A stretch of 64,000 nt of DNA from Hippophae tibetana (lineage: Eukaryota; Streptophyta; Magnoliopsida; Rosales; Elaeagnaceae). Position numbers and translations under genes: made by a program. The notes under the pieces were generated by a model, which had not been told where the DNA came from, ran no database searches, and was given only the letters and a program-made list of their open reading frames with translations. The stretch covers positions 22,098,669 through 22,162,668 of the forward strand of contig CM072805.1 in the NCBI GenBank assembly GCA_037013495.1. Reading direction: 5' to 3'. Positions 34,665 through 45,919 of this stretch are shown one piece after another; position 1 is the first letter of the stretch, and each line of letters starts with the position of its first letter.

Positions 34665-36430
34665 ATAAAAACGTCTGCTGTTGTATTCTTATTTATGGAG
34701 TTATACGGGGAAAAAAGCGACAGATAATGCTGTTCCGTTGGTTTTAATTCGGCAGATTTGCCAATGATGAACAGATGTTATGTCACTCTTCAACTACATC
34801 CAATCATGTGATTTTTTAAGGATTATTCTGTCTGCTTTGCTAGTGAAATCTATGTACAATGCTTTGGGGTTTGATTAACTAATCGGTTTAATCTCTTAGG
34901 ACAACCCATAATATATATATATATATATAATGTGCACATATTTTTTTTATAATTTAAAAAACATATATTTTTTAAAAATATTAAAAGTAAAATAACATGA
35001 ATAAATAACATATATAAACATAAACATGAGGAACAAATTAACTCATCCATATAAAATTTAAATAAGTTCTAAAAGTAACTCAATTTTTCGTATGGCTCGA
35101 AAGTAACTTCATCCTACTGTAAACAATTTAGGTTCAACTGAAAATATGTTAAAAAAAAAAGTGTCCAAAAAAACATATTCAGATTGATTAATTGAACATA
35201 TTTTTAAAACTATTTTATTAAAAAAATATACCAATAATGTTTGCTTAAAAATTATATATTTTTTCATGTTATATATACATTCAATAAATAAAATGGATAT
35301 GTATTTATATTTTTTAACATATAAATGCATACTCAACAGTTACAAATATTATAGAAAACTTGTCATAAATATGTATTTAAGTTTTAAAAAAAATTAAGGA
35401 ATTTATATATATACACGAAAAGTTATAAAAAAAAGGTTGTAAAAAAGAAAGAACATAAAAAATAAATAAATAACTTGAAAAAAATATTTTAGGGAAATAA
35501 TTTAAAAAAAACCTTTGAAAAGGGGGTGGGATGGAATTCAATTCTTCTGTATCATTTTTGGTATGGTGTGTTATATGTATCAGCAATGCGCAATAAATTC
35601 GTATATAAAAAATATTTAAAAGTGTAGACTTTTGTTGTATAAAATTTAAATTTTTTATCCATATATTTACCAATCATTAATAACATATAAAGTAACACAC
35701 TAAAAATAAGATAGGTAAATTGCTTATGTGAGATCGGGTTAGAAATAAAATTAGGGCACATTAGATGGTTCACTTTTTCGGTTTAACAAGAGTGCATGAA
35801 CCAAGGTGTTTATGGCGAAGAAGTTGATAATTCTATTTTCTTTATTAATAGCATAATATCCCATTAAAACCCATGATTCGATCTTAACGTGTGTATGAGT
35901 CATGTAGTGTAATGTTATTAAAAGAAGAAGGAAAAAAAACAAGAAACAAATTGTAGTAGTGAAAGGTCATATCTCTAAAAAAAAAAAGAGAGAGAGAGAA
36001 GAAAAGGAAAGGCTTCTTTGTATCATTATAAAATTTGAATAACCACCAAATATTATTATAATAAAACAACCCCACTTTGAAAATATTTGGTGACTTTTAT
36101 TTCCATTTTTTGTTGTATACTTTTCTCAAAACAAAATTTACTACTTACTTTAATCTGTGTTTCAGTTCAATAAATTCAACTATATTTTTTCCCACTTGGT
36201 ATTTAAAGTCAACAACACTAAATAGGTAAGAAGATTAAATTTATATTAAAATGTATATGTTATCTATGTTCCTCCTAACTTAATCTCTTTAGACAATTGT
36301 ACTTAGATACTCATGGATAAGTAAAATATAGAACCAAGAAAGATTATATATGCCTTTTACTTATGGTAGTGATGTGAATAAAGAAACCATGTTTTTAATT
36401 CTACATTATTTTAAAAAATTATTTTAAAAG
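34665..36430. other. 3' UTR of copy B, then AT-rich intergenic DNA
   Basis: The first 200 bp or so is more balanced in composition and probably 3' UTR. After about 34900 it becomes AT-rich with a short (AT)n at about 34911-34929 and an A-run plus GA repeat at about 35980-36000. Minus-strand frames between 34850 and 36075 are low-complexity and not credible. Confidence 0.6.
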
Positions 36431-36434
36431 ATAT

Positions 36435-38985
36435 TTGTCTAATTGTAATTGCATATTTAAATACATGTTTATTTACTATGAGAATCAATTATGGTGGATA
36501 GGAGGAAATAAAGTATATGTTGGTAGGAAAGTTGTATATTTGGACAACCGTGACCTTGATTGTATTGAAATGTTGATGCTAAGTGCACTTAAAGATAAGA
36601 TTGACTTAGGTAGTATAGTGGAGTGGTGTTATTCCATAATTGGATTAGAATGGGTAGGTATGAAAAACTTAGGGTTAGACTCAGATGTATTCGACATGGT
36701 TGAATTTCTCATAAAGTAAAGAGAGATCAATGTATATTCTATTCATCTAACAAAGAAAGAGTTGATGAGACACACATTGAAGTAGATAATGTTGGTATTA
36801 ATGTGCAACAAGAGAATCATGAAAGGCACATTAAAACTGAGCATGTAGAGGACAAAAGAAGATATCCACCGAGAAAGAGGAAAGATCCAAATGAATCTAT
36901 CAATGTGGAGGATGAAGAAAGTGAACAAGTTGTAGACATTGACTATGACTTACATAATAATGAATATGAAAGTGAAGATGATGATTACATGTTTAATTAG
37001 AATATAGATTCTAATGGTGAATATGAATTAATGGAGTTTGATGCATTTATGGAGTATGCTGCTAAAATAGATTCTGAAAAGATGACAACTCAAATTACTT
37101 GGATAGTGGAGTTAAGAGCTTTAATGATGAAACATATGGCAATAGGGTAAAATATCATGTATTCAAGCCAACAATTGATATGGTAGATCCTAAGTTTGTG
37201 GTTGGATTGGATTTCAATAGTAGAAATGTGTTGAATGAAGCATGTAAAAGACATGGAATTTTGCATAAGAAGAGAATCTCATTTAAGAAGATTTACAAAA
37301 CAAAGTTCACAGCTAAATGTGTGTTTGGCCTTAATAGTAAATGGCATATGTATGAAGTGAGAGTTGATAATGTTGGGACTTTCAGATTAAAGAAAAACTT
37401 TTTTTATGCTTGAATATCCTAATGTCAAACAAAATAAGTTGGTAGCTTCTAGCTTGATTGCAAGAGAATTTTTCACCAACTTTAAAAATAACCCAAAAAC
37501 TCATATAAATACTGTGAAAGATAATATGCATAGTAAGTATGGCCTAGTACTTACTAATAGTCAGATATATAGGGCTTATTAGAAAGCATTGTAAAAGATT
37601 GATGGGATTCATGAAGAGAAATATGCTATACTTCAAGATTATATAGAGAAGGTAAGAAGGTCAAATCCTAGAACAACTATCAAAATAACACATGAATCAA
37701 CAAGTGGGGGATCTCTTAGGTTTTTGAGGTGTATGCTAGATGGGATACACTTAGGAAAATATTTCTTGTTGGGTGTAGACCACTAATTAGGCTTGATGGA
37801 TACCATATAAAGAGGAGGAAGTAAGGTCAAATGTTGATAGCAATTGGCATAGGTGGGAAAATTTCACTTTACCCAATTGCTTATGCCATTGTGAAGATTG
37901 TGTGCACTAAAATATGGGAATGGTTTGTAGAGTTCTTGAAAAAACATTAAGGTATTGAGGCCATTTATAGGTCGACTAGAATCACAGATAGACAAAAGGG
38001 TTTGGTGTCTGTCATTATAAATTTGTTATATGATGTTGAACATAAATATTGTGTGAGACATATGTACAAAAATTTTAAAGTTCCACACCCTATTTTGGCA
38101 CTAAAGAAAACATTTTGGGAGTATTTAAGGGAAACTATTGAAGCACAATTTAATTCAGTTATGATTTCTTTAAGGAGTGTGAATGATGAGACATATAAGT
38201 GTGTTGAGAAAGTCCTACCAAAGCATTAGACAAGATCTTGTCAAAGTGGAACTTCAAAATGTGAAATGCTATTGAAAAACCTTTACGAGTCTTTCAATGC
38301 TACAGTTATAAGTGCAAGAAACAAGCCAATTATAACTATATTGGAGAAAATTAGAATACACATTATGAATATAATGTACATTAAGAGCAACAATGTGAGA
38401 AGTGAAGGTATAACATTGAGCCTAGAATTATGAAAAATTTGGAAAGAATAAAAGCAAGGTCAATTGGTTGATATTCGATTCAGTGCCTCAATGGAAACTT
38501 TAAGGTTAGGAATATTAGCAATGAGATGTATAGTGCGAGCCTTAAGAATGACTCATATAGCTTCAAAAAATGGGACATATCTGGTGTTCCATGTCAACAT
38601 GTAGTAGCAGTTATACCTAGTGAATATGAGGATTCCATGACATATGTATATGAAGCTTATTACAAGGAATACTTCATGAGGGCTTATTTTGACTTTATAC
38701 AACCAATGACCAGTTCCTCATAATAAAAAAAGACTTCTTATACCCTTATCATGATGCCTTTACCAATTCCTCAACCTAGAAGGAAAAAGGATGTTGATGA
38801 ACATCTAAATAACCCTAAAAACCACACAAGCAAAATGGGAAGTATGATCATGAGATGCAATCAATGTTGTGGTGTAAGGCATAATGTTAGGATTTGCCTA
38901 AAAAAAGGAAAGTCTAAGGAACAAGTTACTTGTACTTGTTTTATCATAAACTGTCATGTGTTAATAAACCATTACCTTTTTTAGT
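36435..38985 (+). pseudogene. Mutator-like (MULE) transposase remnant
   Basis: The MULE domains appear in order. An N-terminal plant domain is at 36435-36719. An acidic linker is at 36803-37000. A MuDR-type DNA-binding domain is at 37099-37413 (PKFVVGLDFNSRNVLNEA). The DDE transposase spans about 37570-38229, with a LDGYHIKRRK block near the first Asp and ITDRQKGL at about 37980, the usual second catalytic Asp region. A SWIM zinc finger is at about 38570-38620 (WDISGVPCQHVVAVI). A C-terminal knuckle, CNQCCGVRHNVRIC, is at about 38858-38900. Stops at about 36718, 36998, 37411, 37580, 37784, 37950 and 38227 break it. I could not define terminal inverted repeats. The family moves MULE DNA by cut and paste. 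Confidence 0.82.
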
Positions 38986-39800
38986 TGATATAAATTGTTA
39001 ATACTATTATTATATATACATTTTTTTTCATCTATAATGCAAATACTCAACCTGTATACACTGAAAGGGATAAAGATTGCACATACTGAAAGGGATGCAA
39101 ATAAACAAATTGTACATACTACATTAGTTCCTCAAACTGAATAGGTTGGGCATGTTGGGAATGTAGCATTTCCAACTAATATACTAGAAACGAGTATTAG
39201 ACATATTAAATCCAAACATCAAAAGCTACCTGTAAGCTAAGAATTATCTAAATACATTGATATGATATTATAAATTGTTTATTCTATTTACCTAACCAAT
39301 CCAACATCTAACCAAGGACCAATCCAATAGCTAATTATCCATCAAGTCGAACCAAACACAATTAAATTCCATTATCAGAACATGAAGGGGACATATTATT
39401 TTGTTGAATGTAAACTATGGCCATTATGACAATGATAGTTATCGGCCTTATTTTGTGACTTTAATTTTACCAATTGTCATTTTATGAATTTATAAAGTCT
39501 ACTAAAGTCATAATATATGAATTTTTCAAGTTTGTGAACACTCGTAACAAGAGTTTTTATATTGATTGCCATTATATGAATTCTGAAAAATATACCAAAA
39601 TTGGAATGATAACACTATTACATATGACATGTTAGGAATTCTTTGAATAATCTGAATGCTAGAATGAACAGGTTGTTCATGTTGTGAATTATATGAATTC
39701 ATAGTTCCTTAAACTAAATAGATTGGGAATGTTGTGAAGTATATATATTCTAGAATGATTGCACTTGTATATGACTCTTATCCATTTATGAAAACCTCAC
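38986..39800. other. Sequence downstream of the MULE transposase
   Basis: No separate gene is seen. Early parts (39040-39200) contain glutamine- and valine-coding stretches that may be the decayed C-terminal tail of the transposase, with a short CTGAAAGGGAT repeat at about 39060 and 39087. The rest is AT-rich. Confidence 0.45.
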
Positions 39801-40370
39801 AGGGATGATTAGTTTTAGAAATAGAGTTGTGTTCAATTTTGTTCAATGCCCCTAAAATATTAATAAGTTTTGAGCACTATTGCAACATATCTAATACGTT
39901 TTAGATATGTTTGTAACAACTTACAATCATTTTTGGCATGTTTATAACAACTTATACATATTTTAGGCATATTTATAACAACTTGCAAGTATTTTACTCA
40001 TTTAAAACTTTTATTATTTGAACATAAAAAATAAAATAAACATTGTACCTGTTCAAAATTCAACTAAAACCAACCAAATATCATAGAGATTATTATTTTT
40101 AGAAATGGAGTTGTTTTCCATTTTGTTCAATACCCCTAAACTAATAAAACCAATTTTGTTTAATTTATATATGTTTTGGGCATGTTCATGAATAATTACA
40201 AAATGTTTTGGGAATTTTTATAACACATTCCCATACATTTTGGGCATGTTTGTAATGACTTATAAACGTTTTGGGCATTCAAAACTTTTATAGTTTGAAC
40301 ATAAAAAATCAAGTGAAAATAACAAGAACCTCTCAAAATTCAATTAAAGCTAACCAAAAAATATTATTCA
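39801..40370 (+). repeat. 284-bp tandem duplication with internal 31-bp repeats
   Basis: Two head-to-tail copies start at about 39801 and 40085. The block TTTTAGAAATRGAGTTG recurs at 39813 and 40097, and GTTCAATRCCCCTAAA in each copy. Both copies end with an 'AACATAAAAAAT...CAAAATTCAA' block. Inside each copy is a shorter minisatellite based on TTTTGGGCATGTTTATAACAACTTA, about 31 bp per unit and three or four units. No coding potential is seen. Confidence 0.7.
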
Positions 40371-40499
40371 TTCCTTCTTCAATGGATACAAATAAGTATC
40401 TTATAATATTCTCCCAAATCAAAATTCATACACCACAAAATTTTAACTATTAGATATCCACTAAAGAGAAAATAAGATATACATTGAACACATCTACTA

Positions 40500-40770
40500 A
40501 ATTAGGACGCATTGAAGACACCCTTGATACAAGATGGTTAATTTGTCTGCTTACAACAAGACAATACCTACTTAACGTGGCACAAAATTGTCTACTTTGG
40601 TCCATAATTGTAAGTTCAGCGGCCTACAGTAATGACTTAACATTTCAGTGGGACTTCACCGCTTTGCTTCTAAGGAGAAACCCCAAAATGTGTCATTTCA
40701 TTTAGAGAATGTTCACCTCTTATAAGCACATAACCACTTAGCTTCCTAAGCAATGTGGATCATATGCAAA
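40500..40770 (+). repeat. Direct repeat R1, partner at 42730
   Basis: About 270 bp aligns with 42730-43005 at an estimated 70 percent or so by eye. Shared blocks include ACGTGGCAYRAAATTGT, TCTAAGRAGAAACMCCAAAATG and CTTAGYTTCCTAAGYAATGTG. The repeat ends exactly where the LTR-like sequence at 40772 begins. Confidence 0.6.
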
Positions 40771-40771
40771 T

Positions 40772-42715
40772 GATGAGTAGGACCGGCATCAGAGCAACAC
40801 TGATCCTACAAATAATTTGATTTTATATTTGTATAACTCTTGCAAGTGCACAAATTATTTTATAGAAAATGACAAGTATACTCCCAAGGTCGATCTAAGG
40901 AAGAAATATACATGGTTTTTAATTTATTATTTAAACTTTTAATAACAAAATTAAATCCAATAAATTCAGTCACAATATTTTGGTTTGTGTTTCCTTATCT
41001 AATAACATAAAAAATAAACATAGATATGGATTCACAATGAGTGCTTAAAAAGCGCTAAAATTACCATGATTTAAGGTACTTTAATTGATCAAATAGATTT
41101 ATATTTGTATGAATTTATCATATTTTTATGTAAATTGTTTTTTGAATCAAGGGTATTTTTATTGTTTTTCAAGTATTTTCGCTCAAAAATAACTTAAAGA
41201 CTTGAAAAAATACTAGAGGAAATACATCATAAATATATTGAGAAAAGAAATGAGGAAAAGTCAAAAATATAGAAAAATTAGACAAAATGGGTCAAAAATG
41301 TCGAAATCTCGCATGCCCAATCCTTAGGAGTATACTTGTCATTTTATATAAAATGATTCGAGCACTTGCGAGAGTTTTACAAATATAAAACCAAAGAATT
41401 TACAAGATCGGTATTGCATGTCAGTCTGTGCTCATCAATTTAATAAATAATAATACAATTTTTTATCATTCATAATAGTAGAGTATTTATGGATATAATA
41501 ATTAAGTTAATTATGCTTGCTTACATTTTTTAAGTTATTAAAGATATAAATTGATATTTATTGATTCTTTCTTTTTTATATAAATATCATTTTTGATGGG
41601 GTTAGATATTCTTTGTTAATTAAAAAAATCAATTAACACCTATGGGTGAGGTCGATAATTAATTTGGTTAATTAAATTAATTCATTTTGTTCTAATATAT
41701 TGAAAATGAACCATTTAAATTCCACATTTGATGAGGTTATACATCTTAAATTTTATTTAAGGTGTATAAATTAAACATATCAATTTAATTATCAGAGTAC
41801 TAACTTTCAAATTTTAAAACTATTACTAAAAATATGTTTTCAATACATTTTTGAATAATAATTATTATAAAAACTTTTGAATTAGAGTTTCACTCTAACT
41901 ACCAGGCGATTATACCAACAAATAAAAGAACACTACTCTACATACGACTGGATAATTAAACCTTAAAATCTAATTTTCAGATTTAAGTTTTTAATGAAAA
42001 ATAATATATTTCTCTCTAATATCCTTAATATAAAATATTGAATAAAAAAAATCAATTTACCTCAAAATAATCCTTACAAAATTTTAATGTTAATTCGGTT
42101 TCTAATAAACCTCCAAACGGATTTGTATTTTCGTTTATTGAATCAAGAACTAGAAATCTACAAAAACATAACCGTTCTTCTAAAAAAAGAAGATCTTTAA
42201 AACTAAAAAAACTAAGAAAGCTTTATAGAGAGAGAAAATTATGTGTTTATAGGTGAGAAAAAGGCAAAAAAAAAAGTGAAAAACAAATCTCAAAAATTGA
42301 TCTTGGACGCATTTGGACAAAAATGGCACGAGTGTAGGGGTGCTGGCACAACATGGGCGCGCGCAGGGACAAGCACTGACACGACATAGGCGGGCGCTCT
42401 GATGCGGCATGCGCGCTCGAAACAATTCATGACACCGTATGGACGCGCGATATTTGGGCAATTATGTCCTTTTCTTCTTTTTTTCACTTTTTCTCATTTT
42501 TTTCACCATATTTGTGATGTATTGTATCCAGTATTTTTCTTCTTTTAGTGTTTAAATTATTTTTGAACGAAAATACTTAAAAAACAATAAAAAATATGTG
42601 ATTTCAAAAAAATAAATTTATATAAAATATATGATACAATCATATAAGTATAAAATATTTAATGAATTAATGTACATTAAATCATGGTAATTTTAGTGCT
42701 TTTTAAGCACTCATC
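40772..42715. repeat. Two oppositely oriented LTR-like copies, one nested in the other
   Basis: A unit of about 400 bp, 41038-41436, starts TGAGTGCTTAAAAAGC and ends GTGCTCATC. Its two ends reappear as reverse complements outside it. The start of the unit matches inverted 42430-42715, over roughly 275 bp. The end of the unit matches inverted 40772-40893, over roughly 120 bp. The outer sequence therefore reads as one reverse-oriented copy interrupted by material that includes a forward copy. The right outer arm holds an unusually GC-rich patch at 42335-42450. Minus-strand frames 42180-42487 over this patch are artefacts. The family is probably Ty3/gypsy but no coding part remains. Confidence 0.5.
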
Positions 42716-42729
42716 AACATGCATACTGC

Positions 42730-43005
42730 ATCATAAACCCCCACTTAGGAAGTCTTACGGGACGGTTAATTCGTTCGCTTATAATGGGACAGAACCTACT
42801 CCACGTGGCATGAAATTGTTTACTTTAATCTATAACTACAAATTTAGCGTGCTCATAGCCATGACTTGATAACTCAACAGGTCCTCATTGATATTTTTCT
42901 AAGAAGAAACACCAAAATGCATCATGTCATATAGAAAGTGCTCACCTTTATAAGTATATCACTACTTAGTTTCCTAAGTAATGTGAGGCATATGTATGCA
43001 TACTT
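42730..43005 (+). repeat. Direct repeat R2, partner at 40500
   Basis: This is the second copy of the R1 sequence in the same orientation, starting about 15 bp after the reverse-oriented LTR-like sequence ends at 42715. R1 and R2 thus bracket the inverted structure. Short frames here are chance. Confidence 0.6.
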
Positions 43006-44760
43006 CATCAATGCCACTAAATTATCTACCTATCCCTATTCCATTTATTTAACCAAATTCATCATGAGAGAAATTTATTTTCGTGAAGCTACATCAAAAC
43101 ACGAAATCAAGTTGAAAATAACAATATTCATTATAAGAACTAGGATTAATAGCACCTTCCTATATTTTTAAGCCCAATATTAATTATTCTATGCCTCTTA
43201 ATTGATTGAAGTAAATCATAAATTATAACTCTTCATCCGGGCTCGTCATATCATGGGAAAAATCTATACATTCATCATTACTATATAAACAACATTCAAA
43301 ACCATTATAATTCTCAAATAAATTCAAATTTTGATAAAATTTGGTAAAAAAGCTGACATTGTACTGCCGTCTATAATTTATTTTTATATATTTTTTTTCT
43401 TTTTTACCACCCATAAACCTAAAATTACTATTATGTCCTCAACAAAAAGTATGTGCGATGCACATGCCTTACTTCTATTAAAGAAATTAACGCCACTTAA
43501 TTTATTTTTGGATTTTTTTCGTACCTCATATGTTTTAGGCATAATTGCAATGATTAATATATTTTAGATATTTTTAAAAATTATCTTATTCCTTGTGGGC
43601 ATAAAGCTTAATTAACCCAATACCAAATAGAAGTAATTGCTTTGAAAAAAATAAATACTTAATAAGATATAAAGACACAAATCAATCTGATTAGTGAGAA
43701 GGGTATCCAACAATAATGAATAACACATCTTTATAACAAAGTAAACTTTCTTCGATCCTGATTTAAGTAGTAGCCTAATGGAAGACTTACATCTCATTCT
43801 ATTTCAAGTCTTAAGTTTAAATCACATCAAAAACATCATTTGGTTAAAAATATTCTCTGTCTATAATGACTTGAGCATTTCTATGCCTTTTCACATAAAG
43901 CATCACACTTGTCATTGAATGATGGATTGGTTTGCGGGTGGTTCTACAACAATTCTTGAAAATAAGTACTGGGAATTTAGAAGGCCCGGTAGAATCGTAC
44001 ATTTGTGGGTAAATATTTTGAAAATAGTACATGAGATTTTGAAATGTTGCAATAGTTTTGTATTTAATTGACTTGAATATCATTTCATTATTTATGTTAA
44101 AAATAATGAATATTTTATCATGAAAATATGTATTAGCATTCTTCCATTTGAAATATGAAAAATCTTGTCAAATCTCATTTTGGTTAATTGTGACTCATTG
44201 AGAAGGATGGAAACACCAAGTAATTAAAAGGGAGCAGATGCTACTAACTTTTTTATAAAATTATTTTCTTTCTTATGTTTAGTAAATATGTGTCTTTATT
44301 TTATAAAAATATATAACAATATTTATTCTCAAGTTTATTATTTGTATATACTTTTTCTATCCTTTTTTTTCATACTATGTATTCATTTGCATTCTGTGTT
44401 TAACATTTTTTCATAAATTTTAGAAAAATTATATAAAATAACATCTCTAAAACTTAAATACAATAACATAAATAATACCCTAATAATATTAAACATGTTC
44501 AATTAGAGTGAGTTAAAAATTGAATGTTTTAAATTATCATAATTCAACTCAAATGGTGTTCAATTAGACGAATTCGATATGAAATTATGGGTAGACATTT
44601 TTTACTAAGAAAAATATATGAACTGGATATAAGATTATTATTTTTATTGTTAGAAGTTTTAAGTATATTATTTTAGCTGTTATCTTTAAATTTTACTACT
44701 TTAATCCCCCATTTTTTCTAAAAAAAAGAAGATAGATTTTATATCCTATGCAATTTAACT
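43006..44760. other. AT-rich intergenic DNA
   Basis: No gene or repeat boundary is convincing. The lost 3' end of the chromovirus-like element should lie here, but I see no copy of its LTR (52643-53165). Frames between 43223 and 44083 have no recognisable content. Confidence 0.5.
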
Positions 44761-45326
44761 AATTTCTTGTTACACCACATGTAAGAAAGACCGATTGGAT
44801 CTTGAGTTTAAGAGACTCATATGAAAGACCAGGTGGATCTTGAGCTTAAGAGACTCATATGAAAGACTAGGTGGATCTTGAGCTTAGGAGAAAGTTAACT
44901 TTATAAGAAATCTTTCCTACTTTCTTCAAGATAGGAAAATGCTCTTTGTATCTCTGCACCAACCCCTTGTGTACTTTTTTAAGTGACTTGAATTATTGGG
45001 GAATAAGTTTCATCATAATCATGTCACCATCGTTAAAAAAAACCTCCCTTCTCTTTTTATCATCAAAATTCTTCATCTTTTTGGTAGCTTTGTCCCAATA
45101 TGCCCTTGTAATCTTGAATTGTCCGTGCCATACCTTGGCAAACTTGAGTGCTTTAGGGCCTTCCCCTTCGTAATTTTCTGCTAAGTCTTAAGAGTCATGA
45201 GTTATTATCCAATGAAAATTTCAAATGAACTTTTACTTTTTGACTCATTTCTTTGTAGATTATATGAGAATTATACCACATCAAGAAGTTTGGCCCTATC
45301 ATATTGATTTGCACTCACATAATACT
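44761..45326 (-). pseudogene. Gypsy integrase C-terminal part
   Basis: From 45326 downward, YVSANQYDRAKLLDV is followed by SKSKSSFEIFIG, then KALKFAKVWHGQFKITRAYW and MKLIPQ...FKSLKKVHKGLVQRY. These are the well-known blocks at the end of chromoviral integrase. The final LKIHLVFHMSLL segment is tandemly repeated at 44785-44890 (38-bp unit, about 2.7 copies). Because 38 is not a multiple of three, each repeat shifts the frame. Stops occur throughout. Confidence 0.8.
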
Positions 45327-45919
45327 TGATCAATGAAAAATTGTCAAATATCGTAGTTTTATAGTGAAGTGATAAGAAGAATTATCATCCTCAGGGATTG
45401 GTAACTTACTTGTGACAAATACCAAAATTATATTAATCTCAATTTTATCTAAAGAAGTCACCAAGATTGTTGTACTTGAAATTTAAAATAAAATCAATTT
45501 AAAGAAAATGCGTAAAATAAAAAAAAGATATTGTTCAAAGATCAAATTAATGGGAAGAAAAATTCTAGGAAATCGATTTCACTTAATCCTTCACAATGCT
45601 TTACTCATCTAGATAATTTAATTTAATTCTCTCTATTTGTTAGGAATCTCCAAAAAACATCCAAAAGCTTTTTTCGACAGTCAATTGGAAATATTCTTGT
45701 TCATTAATTTACACAAGAGTATGCAATTTAATAAAGCAAGAAAGCATTAAGACTAATGATTTTAAAACTACACAGGTTCATACAAGTCTTTCGATCTCTA
45801 TATTTACTTATGTCAAAATATTTTAGATCTATCTTATAATTCCCTCTTTTGATAGTAAATCACAAGACTAAAATCATTTAATTAATGGCTACTTAATTAG
45901 AAGCAATAAACTCACATGT
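45327..45919 (-). repeat. Truncated 3' LTR of the Athila-like element
   Basis: Matches 49494-50088 closely, for example TCATAGTTTTATAGTRAAGTGATAAGAAGA and TTCCCTCTTTYGATAGTAAATCACAAGAC. Homology stops at AATAAACTCA (about 45919), where reverse transcriptase sequence begins. The remaining half of the LTR (50089-50677 in the other copy) is missing. Confidence 0.82.

Noticed and set aside
42180..42487. Cysteine- and arginine-rich minus-strand frames
   Set aside because: They arise from a GC-rich repeat patch in an LTR-like arm and have no homologous feel or start context.
43223..44083. Several 60-80 aa frames on both strands
   Set aside because: No domain, AT-rich composition and no supporting context.
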